Shown piece by piece: positions 24,089-35,954 of a stretch of 64,000 bases of DNA. Location of the stretch: NCBI GenBank assembly GCA_008360955.1, contig LUCM01008723.1, positions 149,296 to 213,295 on the forward strand, given 5' to 3'. Origin of the DNA: Fasciolopsis buskii (taxonomy: Eukaryota; Platyhelminthes; Trematoda; Plagiorchiida; Fasciolidae). The position numbers and the translations under genes were made by a program. The notes under the pieces were generated by a model. It was not told where the DNA came from. It worked only from the letters and a program-made list of their open reading frames with translations, and ran no database searches. Position 1 is the stretch's first letter; each line of letters begins with the position of its first letter.

Positions 24089-27000
24089 TTTTCTAAGTGC
24101 AACACCTAAATCTCATTGTTATTAGCATTCACCCTTCACAAATATCAAAAATGCAAACAATTCCAGTCAGACTAAAACACCTTTTTAACACCAGTTTATT
24201 CATAAACTGTAGATCACCGAGTCCTAGGTGAACGTGATCCAGAGCAACTTCAATGTACTGCTTAAAATCTCGAACACCATTTCACCTGAACCTGAAGCAC
24301 AGCTTCCAGTTACATTGCAGGCAGAAACGTGATACAAAAGATGTTACTGATTTTTCTCAGGTGACTAACAACTTAGATGCCAAAAGCATCCAGAAAATGC
24401 ATCGTTTAAAACCCAGTGTTTCAGTCTTGTGACGCCTGATTAAATCCAAATGCAGTTCGCGTATTGGAATTCGCATTTCGCAACCGTTATCATAACAGCC
24501 CATTATTGGTGTTGAAATAAGCCCCAACAGGTCTGCCACAAGGACTCTGCAGTAGCACATTCATCCTTTGTTCTGAATTCATTCATGAATATAAATATTT
24601 ACTAATTTTCAGTTAGTTAGACCATAACTTTTAGTATCTCGGAAGGCATATGACTGGCTCGTTGCTTCTTACAAAACATGTTTCTCAGCTATGCTAACTT
24701 TATTTTGCCTTGAAATATTCCTTTAATCCAGGCGGACAACTGGTTATGCAATAACAATGCTTGTAAAACCCCAGAGATTTTCCATCCTATCCTCATACCC
24801 GTTTGAGTAGTTTTCACAGGAGGGATACGCTTCTGAACGAAACAAATAGATTTTGCTTCTCTGTGATTTGTTAGGGCAGTCCGCATGCTCCAAAATGGAA
24901 GATCTTACTGCCTGCCTAATTCGGGCTTTTAGACGAATTTTGTGCTCATTTTATTTCATTCCTATCTGTGGATGGACAATTTTCAGTGGATTATAAATAT
25001 GTCTATTTCCTAGCAAAATGAGTTTTTCAACAAATTCTGAACTGTCAGTTCTATCGAAATAGCAAATCATTTATCTACTTTTGTTTTAATTGATGGGTAG
25101 ATAGCAATGACGAGTCAGAGGCATTCGTTTATTTATGGACAGTCTCGTTGCTGCCTGTTTGACTGTTGCCTGAGTCCTCGGGCAGCATTAAAAACAATTG
25201 ACTTAGGTGTGGCCCAGGGTTCGTTTTCACAATTCAATGTGTGAAAAAAACCGATTTTTATCTACTGGAATTATTCTGTCTTTAATCTGCTTCACTGCTA
25301 TTGAAATAAGGAGGTCTGGTGAGGGTGCTTGTGGGCACATAACGCTAACGTATAAATTGATCACCTGCAGACACTTAAATATGTTACTTCAACCCTAGGG
25401 AAAATGTTTCGAAGTACAGCCAACTTTGTCTGATATTAACTTGAAGTGGCTGTCAATAGATGGCAAATAAGCACGTCGATGGAAGCTGATTGTCTGGTCC
25501 AAACCGCAGATTTCCAAATCCTTTTGGGATCCCGTCTCAGCAACATGAAGTGACGTATCTCATGTTCACAGGAAGTGCGTCGATTAAAATGATCCACCGT
25601 CTCTAGTGGCTCGTCCAAATTAGCCCCAAAGGCAAACAAGACTGAATTATGTCGCCTCATTATCTAGATAGCATGTGACCTTGGAACAGGGCGAAACTCT
25701 GCAAAGTTTACATTGTTTGTATGTTCGATTTCGATACCTAAATAGTTGCGGTTGACAACGACCTGGACTGATACGCCAAATGGTTGAGAAATGATCACCG
25801 TGGTGGACAAAGGCTGGACAAATTTATCTTATATGTTGAGAGTAAAACATAGGAAGTCTTCCTATTCAAGTACCTATGGTCACTTCATTGCTGTCCAGTA
25901 GTGAGTCATTTCCAGTGAGCCTTATTTACACTCCTCGAAGACTGACGAGGTTAAAACTCTGGCTCACCGTCGGACTCGGCCGAATTCTCATCAGTTGAAT
26001 GCTGTTAACTGGTGTCTATCAATCAGTTTGAAATGAACTACTACCGGTAGTCCAGCGAATTCTCAACCAAAGCTTATTTCGGAAAATGTCCTATATTTTC
26101 CCCAAAGCCGAAACGTCTAATTTTACTTAAAAATCTCCTGGGCGCAGACACCTTGCCGAGCTCGATAACCGGATTGGGAATTAGAAGTAATTCATAACAT
26201 GCAATCTAACTGAATGCTTAATTAGATAAAACAGAGCAATGAACCGAATTTAGCCGATGAATCCATGAGTATCAAAGATAGTTTGAGTATTTCTGTGGTC
26301 ATCACATAATGCCATCAGACAAAAATACTGTTTTCCGTAGCATTAGTGTTCAAAATTGCAAACCAGTGTAATCCGTTCACATTCCTTGGTACACCTTCAT
26401 TGTTTATTCAGTATTTTTTACGAGTTCAAGCAATGATATATCACTAGAAAGTGACGGAAATCGTGAGCAATTCATTTACTGTAGTCAGGCAAAATCTCTG
26501 GCGCCATAGCCACGTGAAAATTTGTTAGAATGGGCAACCGGAAGTTATACAAAAGCTCGTATCATCCCGGTAATCTTTGGCGAATCGCTGACCATTTGGT
26601 CTTAGGTATTCATTCCCTGAATATCTTAAACCTTTGTTTATCACCGTTTCCAAATACTTTAATATAAATGCCGTTATTGTTGCTAATAACTAGGTTGATG
26701 CTAATCATTCCAACGCAAATATCCCCTGTTTGGGCTCCCACAGCTTGAATGCAAACGGATTTTCCCTATGAGAACTATATTTTTTATCCTTTTGCTTGTC
26801 GTGATCTCCTCTGGCCGCCATTCACATATCCAAGTAATACCGAATCTCAAATAACAAGCATCAAGTGAACAGTCTCTACCTCAGAACTCAGCAGCGAAAG
26901 AAACGCGATACCTGGGTTTGTACTCTTAGTATATAAGAGTAAGCAATAAATCTTTCCGACAGTAAGCCGTAAGCTTTTGGTGTTACTCAGCCAGCATACA

Positions 27001-30000
27001 TGGCAGACGTTTAAATGATATGCCATTTAGTCACGGACGCACGGACAGCTGGTTAAGGAGCACAAAGTGAAATTTATTCACTATACTTTGCTAGAAACGA
27101 AGTTCATGAAGGCTAGTAATCGATGGCTCCCGTTTTCCTCCAGGATGTTTCTGGCCCTAATGATGTGGTTTCAAGGAGCTCGAATAGGAAAATATTTTAA
27201 ATTAAAACGTCAAGAAGTGTTGCAATGTTGACACCGGCTTCTTCTGTGTAGCTTCCCCAAGGAATTCTCCCGTGAGGACATTAAACCTATTTTGGAAAGC
27301 TTCAAGATCCACTCTGTGGTTTGGCTTTATTTGACCGAGGCTCTCGATCTGGGGTGCTTTCACCTGAAATTGGTAGAAAACCACTCTAATCTAAGTAACA
27401 TATTTACTGAATTTTGGTAGAGTACACTACAGCTTATTTTAAAGAAATTATCACTTTCTTGCATTGCCCTTCTCTAGAGTTACGAAAATATGCAGGCCGC
27501 CACAACGACAAAGTCTTCCCTTTTCATTGTTCATCCTAATATAATCTGCATGAAACGCCTACTTCATTTTATTCAGGTCACAGTGACTGAATAGGACAAG
27601 CGTAAGAAAGTAGGACAAGTTTTCTGGAGAATTTCTTGTTTGGAATGCTCATTTTGTTAGCATTTTAAGAGTCGTCGCGTCCCATGCGAACATGAACACA
27701 GTTAGTCGGACTCCATAGCAGCGCGTTTAAAGTTTTTCATCGCGACTGCATATCAGTTGGTAGTTGAAGGATTCAAACAAATTTCGCTCCCCTTTGAGAA
27801 GTGTGCTTGAAAAATACTCTGCCTCATAAGTGGATAACGAAACAATGGCCACAATATTTTCACAAGGATATAAGCCACTCACTGTTTGTCTTTCGTTGCA
27901 ATTGATTTCCGCACAAATGACGCTCTTGGAACATGTTTATGGAGTATTGTGTAGACTGTGTCCCGCTTGTCTTTTAGTTAGTGCTCTACCCAGTGTATTC
28001 TGACTACAAAGGATTTTACTCATCCTAACCCACTGTTTCAATGTCACGAAAAAAACAAACAATTAATGCAGCAAGCTTGAATGACCCTGAAACAAGATCT
28101 GCCTTGAGCGAGGGTTACTCTGTTTATGATCAACAATGATTACTGAACCTAGGTAAAGTAAAATATGCCATTTCTGAAATAATTAAAATTAGCTTGCAAA
28201 TACAAGTGTCACCGTGGTTATAATATTTCATAAAATAAGCAACTATGTCTCGCAAATGAGGTTGTCAGCAATCGTAAGATTCTTTCATAATCGTTTAGGA
28301 CATTTTACGTTCTGTTACAATCGTATTCTTCATTTGCAGTGGGGAGTATTTTGACAATCATATTCACTCCTTTTTCAGTGGTCTCATTACAGTTTACAAA
28401 CAAGGACTGTAAGAGAAACGAATAAAGCATTTCATAATATTTGCCGATGCGATTTTAGACCTCGTAAATTGTAGAACCCTTAGGGTTTTAGGACAGTTAA
28501 CTTTGGAATGCATGTCAGTCAGCAATGCCTCTTAATGTGAAGTGGCTTACACACTCAGTTAGAAGTCTTCCAGATTTTTACATGAAGCAGTAATCGCGCT
28601 TAGTCAAAAATCGTGGAATTTTAGGCATCACGTTGAGCATGCAAATAAAAGTGAATTCCCCTTGTGGTTAGCAGCTAAAAATATCCGGCCCATTAGGAAA
28701 GCATCCAGTTTGATGAGCATTTGGGAATAAAATATTAAAAATTTGCTTTGATTCATCCAAAAGTTCAATTTTACCTCATCAAAGCAATTAAAATAAAACA
28801 AAACGATTCATTCAAAGCTCCATAGACGGCGCATAATGAACGAATCACTAATAACGCATGGCCCATAGCAGATCACAAGGAGAACTCATTGCTGTTGCCA
28901 TGGCTATGTATCTTAAGGCATTCGAGGGCAGAAAACCAAGGCCTTACTTGGACTCGGAGCAGTATTTTTTCCAGTTTAAAATCGGCCAAATGCGGCTACC
29001 GAAATCGGTCTTATTATGGAACGGTTTTACTTATAAAATTATTGGTGAATGCTCTTTATCTACAATGAAGCCTCTTGGATCGGTTGCACAGAATGTACTG
29101 TAAATCGATTATTTGTGTACATTTCATCCTGCCTTATAATACGTGTACATTTGCTTTGAGAGCAAGTACCCTTGGTGGCCGACATGTTCGGGAATGACAG
29201 CATCCACAAACAAAACTGATGTCAACGTTAGAACATTCAAGATATAATCAACACGTGGAACAACCATTTCTGGATACTCTTCTTACGTCCTATATGCCAA
29301 ATCAGCTAAAGTTTGAAAGAAGTAGTTCATGGGGTATTTTGAACAGGATGGCAAGATCGATTAGACACCTACAATTTCCTGACCAGTCTGTGAAAATATG
29401 CCAATGCCAAAAAGCAGCGCTGTCGGTGGAGTTACTACTGAATCAGTTTGACAGGACAGGTTAAACTTTCTCGAAATATTTTCCGTCGAAATACCTACGA
29501 ACACCAAACAGTCAGCCAAATTGCCTTGTTTCTCTTGTTTTTGCGGCTCTGTGGTAATGGTCCGTTCGGTAATTTTGCTTTAGAACTCATTTTAATCGCA
29601 GGCTCTTCATTGTTTTCAGTCACAAAGCCCATAGATGGTAGAGGATGGTTGAAATGATAGCGAAAAATGGTTGGACTCAGCTGACCTTCCAATGATTATT
29701 GATTTTAAATACCATGCACAAGAGGATCTGAATATCTGCAATTTGGATACGCCTGATAATCCACAATAATTAACTTAGAAGTAAACTGGCGTCGGTTATT
29801 AGCCAAAAGTATTCGAATGAATTGCATATCTGCGGAGTGAAGCTAATTGCCAACACGAATTTTTAATATCTAAAGACCCATTCAACAGTGATAAAATATG
29901 GAGGCACGTGGCTTTTAAAAAGCCGTCGTTGGTTTCTAAATTATGCAAAAATGACAGAAAACTATTCGTGTATACACGTAAGCATATATAATGATCTTCT

Positions 30001-30991
30001 ACAATGCATTTTTGTTACTTTCATACTGAACACCGCAGGCAATAAAGATTTGAATAAAACTACTTGTGTCATTAAATGAACCAATGGGATGCAACCGAAG
30101 CAGATTTGTGAGGACTCTCAGAGAAACGACAGAGTTTCTCTTGACGGCAACCTAACACAGTACCAAAATTCAGGCTTTATTGATAACGACTGCCAATTAT
30201 TGCCGAATTTGCCGAAAATTTACCTGAACACAAACACTTGGGGTCAAAACTGACTGACAAGACTAATCAGATGAGACTGGCGGTGTCAGTGTACACTGAT
30301 ACAAATAGCACTTGAGACAGGAAATTTACTTCACATTTAAATACATCTGAAACATTCTTAGATGATCAAATACCTTTTTTCCAACTGATAAGTTCTTTGG
30401 CTATTAACAACGAACGTATGGGACTAGCGTCACAGTTTGATTCATTAAATTACAAAATCACTAATGACGATAAATGCTCAGATGATTTTATTTACCGCAC
30501 AAAAATACGGCTAACATTGTCAGCAGACGAAGTGGTTTTATTTCGAGAAGGTTCGACTTTGGAGCAACACTATTCGAGAAGTTTGGTTGGCAGATTTTGA
30601 CAAATATTTGTTGAGTGCCTCCGTGCATGGGTTCGTATGCCGCGGAGATCGAAGACCTCATCGTTGGGTGATATTCACCCATTAGTTATTGCGCCAAATT
30701 GACAAGTTGATTGCATAACAACGTCAGGAGTAAATGTTAGGAATCTATGACCGCAAAAAGTACCACACAGGTGAACAACCTTTCGTTCGCTCAATAAAAA
30801 GAGGCATCATAAAGTGAAGACTTCATATTTAAAAGTAAGAACAGAAACAGAAGAAAATCAGATTGCATGATTTGCATAACTTTTACCAATCAGTAAAATT
30901 CGATTATTGAGCACAAACCGAAATTCACCCGATCTCAAACATTCCTGGCTCGACTTCAGTCGAAAGGTTGCACATTGCACTCTAAGCAATT
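24089..30991. other. No gene recognised
   Basis: Only short frames without family motifs. I found no tRNA, ribozyme core or inverted repeat here. Short homopolymer and TA-rich runs are ordinary for the local composition. Confidence 0.55.
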
Positions 30992-31999
30992 CTATCTATT
31001 CACGCTCTGTGCGCGTCCGACACCGCGATGAAAGCGTTCCATCGACAAATGGGATTGGAGGTACATCTTCAACTTTTTTGTAAAGTCGGATGAACGAGGT
31101 CGCATCATGGAAGACACGATCACCAGTGGACTAATACACCCTCGTAACACCATTAACCCAAGTCCCAATTGTTGACGCACCGAATTTTCCATGTAATCAA
31201 TCAAGCCGGAAGTGCCAAAAGCATAGGTAAATGCTTCTAATGAACCACAAGTTATATAAAGAGCGCTCAAAACCACAGTCGTGATGACGAGTCTTCTTAC
31301 AGCCGCCGTGTACATGCCTTCCTCACATCTATCCGTACAGTTCGACGAGCTGCTTGTAGTTTGTGAAGTTCCACTGCTTTCCGGACAGAAGTTTTTGATT
31401 TGTAAAATTTTCCAAATAATTAATGCATGCGAGATGATGGTGCATAAACATGGCAACATGTATGTGAACACAACCAGCATATATGCCTGAACAGAACCAA
31501 GAATGTTCAAGGGGCCATGAACGGACACAAATTCAAAGGTACAAGTTCCGTTCACGAGTTTTCGTCTAGCTAACTGAGGCGTAAACAAAATCAACACATT
31601 GAAGATGTTGTATGAAGTGAAGACTATGGTTAACAATTTTTGTTTACGCCTATAAAGTAGGGGCTTGAACACAGCAATTAGTCGATCTAGTGTAATACAC
31701 ACGAGGTTGCTTGCAGCCAATATCGCTCCGAGCCAGAACAAATTGTCTTGAGACCAAAGCATACAAACGAAAAGATCAAATCCAGCCGAGTTTGTGTGAA
31801 CTTCATTGGGGAACAGTTGGCGTAGAAACATGATGAAACAAGCAAATCCATCATAAATGCATTGCCCACGAAAAAACAAATTAGTTAATTTTGATGCGAA
31901 TCGGTGCCGAATGAGCAGTACAAATGCTACTATGTTTGTTATCGTACCGATTGCACCGACTACCCCAATAAAGCAACGTATTATCACTTTGGCACTCAT
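30992..31999 (-). CDS. Rhodopsin-type orphan G protein-coupled receptor, single exon (PROF1-like)
   Basis: A 335-residue membrane receptor in one uninterrupted exon, with seven hydrophobic segments at about residues 6-30, 41-62, 85-111, 121-141, 169-197, 236-261 and 278-300. Class A landmarks are N22 in TM1, D50 in TM2, the C79-C153 pair expected to link TM3 to the second outer loop, a DRL motif at 105-107 in place of DRY, and P183 in TM5. TM4 lacks the usual W, TM6 lacks CWxP, and TM7 has SP (290-291) where NPxxY is expected. The third inner loop (about 201-235) is Ser/Thr/Cys-rich. The ATG at 31,999 is the first after an in-frame stop at 32,015-32,017. Intronless structure and altered motifs resemble the flatworm-specific orphan family PROF1 (recalled, not searched). 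Ligand unknown; probably couples to a G protein at the plasma membrane. Confidence 0.9.
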   Translation of the reverse strand: MSAKVIIRCFIGVVGAIGTITNIVAFVLLIRHRFASKLTNLFFRGQCIYDGFACFIMFLRQLFPNEVHTNSAGFDLFVCMLWSQDNLFWLGAILAASNLVCITLDRLIAVFKPLLYRRKQKLLTIVFTSYNIFNVLILFTPQLARRKLVNGTCTFEFVSVHGPLNILGSVQAYMLVVFTYMLPCLCTIISHALIIWKILQIKNFCPESSGTSQTTSSSSNCTDRCEEGMYTAAVRRLVITTVVLSALYITCGSLEAFTYAFGTSGLIDYMENSVRQQLGLGLMVLRGCISPLVIVSSMMRPRSSDFTKKLKMYLQSHLSMERFHRGVGRAQSVNR

Positions 32000-32090
32000 T
32001 TCACGCGTATGTTGTTACTGTTCCGATTATTCGATGATGCCGGTCAGAACACAGGTAACTCTCTTATATGGTTGCTGAAATAAACTAATG
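32000..32090 (-). promoter_or_regulatory. Possible 5' leader of the receptor with a 3' splice site
   Basis: On the minus strand, TTAGTTTATTTCAG ends at 32,075, giving a good acceptor 75 nt before the receptor ATG. No other ATG lies between. It could join a 5' UTR exon or accept a spliced leader by trans-splicing, which flatworms use. This rests on the sequence pattern alone. Confidence 0.35.
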
Positions 32091-35000
32091 AAACTTTTGG
32101 ACCAATCACGTTCTGATGAATACTATTAGAAGCCGGCTTATTCAGGTTAATCGTTCCCACCACATGCGGAACTGCAACGCGAAAGTAATTGGACAAGCCT
32201 GATTAACTACCAACAAATATACAACAGCATGACAACTGTAGGTGGATCATCAATATTACTAATGTGCCCAACTAAAATTTTATATCGCGAACCTACGAAG
32301 AGCAAGGCAAGCATGCAAGTAAAATCATGGGTTAATTCAAATAAAAATGTGCCATTTCGTGGTTGACTGTGTTTTCGCTAATATAACTAGGGAGTACGTT
32401 GACCTGAATTTCTTCTCGATTTGAAAAGTTTACTCAAGAATAAAATCATGCCCCTAAAAATCTCATCCACAGCAGTTGAAACAATGATTTACTCTATTGA
32501 ATACCTGAATTGCTTAGGTTGAGGCGTGTACCAAATACGTTGCAGCAGGCAGTACTATTAACAAGTCATCGAATCTCTTTCGCGAGTGGGAACAATCCGA
32601 CACAGCTATTATGTGAAATTACTAAAAAATGCCTTTAATTGGTGTTACAAGAGAGAACAGATGACAGATATCAAGCAGCATTATTCAATATAAATCGAAA
32701 ACAAAAAAATATGAAAATGAAGAGGCCTATGGAGGAAGAATATCCATCTCCACACTCAGTTTCATAATCCATAATCCTACGAAGATTCATTTTGTTAGTT
32801 AATGTCGCTGGGACTGCAACCGTAGGAGCCTCGTGCATTCCATACTGTAAAAATTTGTTTCAAAGAGGCAGCCGTATTTGTTGACCTCTTCTTTAACGGT
32901 TTATGAATTCAGGTGAATTTATCACGCTACTTATATGCATTGGACGATAGTTATCGACAGTATCAATAGACGTCGCCGTTGGCTTAATACAACTTCAACT
33001 GACCCATCTAAATAAATTTTCAACTTTAGTATATCTTCTATTGACTGAGCTACCTATCGATATACTGCTATATCTACAACTGTTTATTAAAGTCCAATGC
33101 ATCCATCAGTACTAATAAGGTCGCAGACTTCCTAGCACGATCAAAACGGTTATTTTCCTTCCAAATGCTGAAAGCTGCAGGCCAAAAATTTATTTTGAAC
33201 ACTTCAACATTCGTCAACCCTATCAAGCGGATTAACTGTACGTTTAAGTATCAGTCATCATTGCAAAAACTAACTGACTGTCTCTCGGTTCACTTTGGAA
33301 CAACTAATAACTGCTGACCTGCTCCCTTCATTCTGAATGCATCAAACAGTTCTGACCACCAAACTTTTTATAGACATGTGATTGGGGTAGCACTGGAGTG
33401 CAAATCTAAGAAGTTGATTTGTCTTTGTAGAAAGGGATCTGGTGAAGATCATTAGTCTTCACAATTCTTCATATTTTTCTGGTTATTCTTGGTTCGACTG
33501 CTTGAGCCCAGAGGAACAAACGTTTCCTAGCAAAGTCTCCGATCGCCTGCCTACCTCCAGCCCTGTTCTGCAGGGAACCTCTCTAATTCCCATTCTTCCA
33601 GTGTGAGGACCAAGCAAGATCCCACAAAGCATTGCGCCTCGACAGAGTTATCTGATGGTAACATTAATCAAAAGGCAGGGGACAATTTGGACGCAAAATT
33701 TAAATCTCCGCACACAAACTGCTCCAGACAGAGCTCCCAAAATTTTGTAAATAGATACAAGCTGATTCACCAAAAAGGCCACAAATACCCCATGCTTTTA
33801 ACCATTCTTTTGATTCTTAATGAAACCTTCATCCGTGGCTCTAATCTCCAAGCATAAAGCTTTCGAGTTTCCAGCACCCATGATCATGTTGGCTTCGGGG
33901 TGATTTTGAAGACGATTGCGCTACTAGGAAAGATTCCAAACAAATCTCGTTAGTTTGCAGTCCAGTTGGAAGGTCCTGCGCATGTGAACAGCAATCGACT
34001 GAAAAGTCTACAATCGTCAGTCGTTTCTGCGTATACGTCCACAGATGGCATTTGTCATAATATCAAGGACCATTTGTAAAGGAGATTTTCCGGATTACGT
34101 CGAAGTGCATTCAAAGGAGGTCCTTAATTTTCATATGGTTGTGCTCCCAATTGGGCCATTTGGCGGAGACCGAACAGCTAACTAGAGACCCGTTCGCTAT
34201 TCCACCCGGTTGCACCAATACTGGCGATGACCTCATTCAAGTGCGCTACAGTCTGAGCCCGGCGAACATAAACTCTCATCACATGGGCTCAGCGTTGGAC
34301 ACAAATGTTCACGTTGTCAGTGGTCACCAGGGCCTGCGATTCAATCGAAAATTGATGGTCATTCCGATTCATGCCTAATTACCCAGATCGCGCTCTGGTC
34401 CTTGCTTTGTTTTATCCCCGAGTAGTCTGTAGTCGTATACACAGGAAAACTATCCGCCTTGCAAAGCTACTTCGATGTAATAATTGCTCACCTGACTTCC
34501 TGTGGAACTTTTGCTGCGGCTGCTTGCGCAATGAAAAAACCAGGAAAAGAATGAATATATGATGCAGGTCAGAGATGGTCTTTATGCAATGGCGGACACA
34601 GTAGGAGTCTGTAGGTCATGCGGGAGTCACAAAAATGAAACGCTGATAATTCAGGTGTTCAAAAACTGGGACTAGTGGCGAAAAGCCGAACAAAAAAGCT
34701 GCGCTTACCATCGACAGATCTAATACACATGAATTGATAGAACTAGTCTATAAAATCTAAGTCTACGTCAAGCAATAAAGGAATCCGATGACTTGCGGAT
34801 TCAACCTCAGCAGCATCGGATGGGGCGCAGGATAAAACAATTCGTGAATCCGTGAAGTTGGTCCACTTTGACGATGGGACTCCTAACCATATTTCCAAGT
34901 GGAGCAGATGAGCTGTCCCAGTCTTTCTTTGGAGAGGTGCTGGCATCAATCTCAGTTATGGAGCAGAATCCTAAGGATTGATTTGGGTGGATAATTGTGG

Positions 35001-35519
35001 CGGTTTGCATGAGAAGTTATAGATCTCCACGTGAAAATCAACGGCAAGTTTTCCACCAAAAATGATTGATGGCATTAATCTCCTTGACTATCTAAAACTT
35101 GCAAATATTTTGCACGCACTTTTGTCGAAACACGATCTGACTAGAAAATTGGAACGTCGTCTGGAGGCTTGGGAAGTTGTACGCCTTGACGACACTTATT
35201 ACCAAGACGTTCAGTGCAAGTAGGACATTCTGTTGGCAATGCTAGTTTGTTACAACGCAGCCTTAGTTCATAAGTCACACCTGTCTTTCGGTTCATCTAG
35301 GCGCCCTGGTCACCATGGATATCATATAAACACGGAAAATTGCTTTGCTAATGAGTCACCCCATAAATTCGAGAGCAAAGATGAAGAGCGTAAGTAAACG
35401 ATTGACGTTTTAATGACATGCTTTCCGCTGACAACAAGCTAGATACTTTGGTCACAAAATGCTAAAACATTCCATGATATTTAACTTACCCCAGTGGATT
35501 TGAAAACTGCGAGCAGATA
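32091..35519. other. No gene recognised
   Basis: Several plus-strand frames of 60-85 codons lie at 33.6-34.6 kb. They lack ATG-plus-splice logic and family motifs. The segment 33,480-34,560 is GC-richer than its surroundings and may be a decayed repeat. Confidence 0.5.
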
Positions 35520-35954
35520 TTACTTATGGCTTGCCATGGAAGTTGGACTGAATTCTTTCGGTCGGGCTACGATCCCAAGAAAACGAGACAAAAAACGCTT
35601 CACATAGGTGGATCGTTCTACGCGGGACGTGGAGAAATTATCATTTGTCACCCGATTATTTAAGAGGAAAAAAATAAAAATAAAAATCATATGAATATTC
35701 AACCAAAGCAGTATTACTGCCGCACTGGAACCGTTGGAATCGCTTGCATTTAAATTGCTTTTGTGCGCATCTGGACAAACTTCAATCTGAACACATTGGG
35801 GCTCCATTCCGATACAAACACGATCTTTTACCGAGGGGTGCGAACGCTCTACAAATAGTCGTGGTTGACTAAACAATGGTAATGCATCGTTCCCGCGTCG
35901 CATTCCACTTGTGTATCCTTTTGTCGTTAGTGGAAACGCAGTCCACAAATAGAA
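35520..35954 (-). CDS. Possible terminal exon of a single-pass membrane protein
   Basis: A frame of about 144 codons runs from a possible acceptor (TGTAG just before 35,954) to a stop at 35,520. It has no ATG at its start, so it would be a 3' exon. The first 80 residues are hydrophilic, with three cysteines spaced as in VCIGMEPQCVQIEVC and NAS and NGS glycosylation sequons. One strongly hydrophobic stretch follows (VILLWLNIHMIFIFIFFLL), then a basic tail of about 48 residues. This suggests an outer domain, a membrane anchor and a short inner tail. I recognise no family and found no convincing upstream exon. It could be a chance frame; the even codon use and membrane layout are the only support. 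Confidence 0.3.
   Translation of the reverse strand, partial: FYLWTAFPLTTKGYTSGMRRGNDALPLFSQPRLFVERSHPSVKDRVCIGMEPQCVQIEVCPDAHKSNLNASDSNGSSAAVILLWLNIHMIFIFIFFLLNNRVTNDNFSTSRVERSTYVKRFLSRFLGIVARPKEFSPTSMASHK

Noticed and set aside
33480..33610. Segment reading SSPVLQGTSLIPIL, similar to the SGVPQG box of reverse transcriptases
   Set aside because: No other reverse transcriptase motif lies in the right order on either side, and the frame is closed at once. Probably chance.
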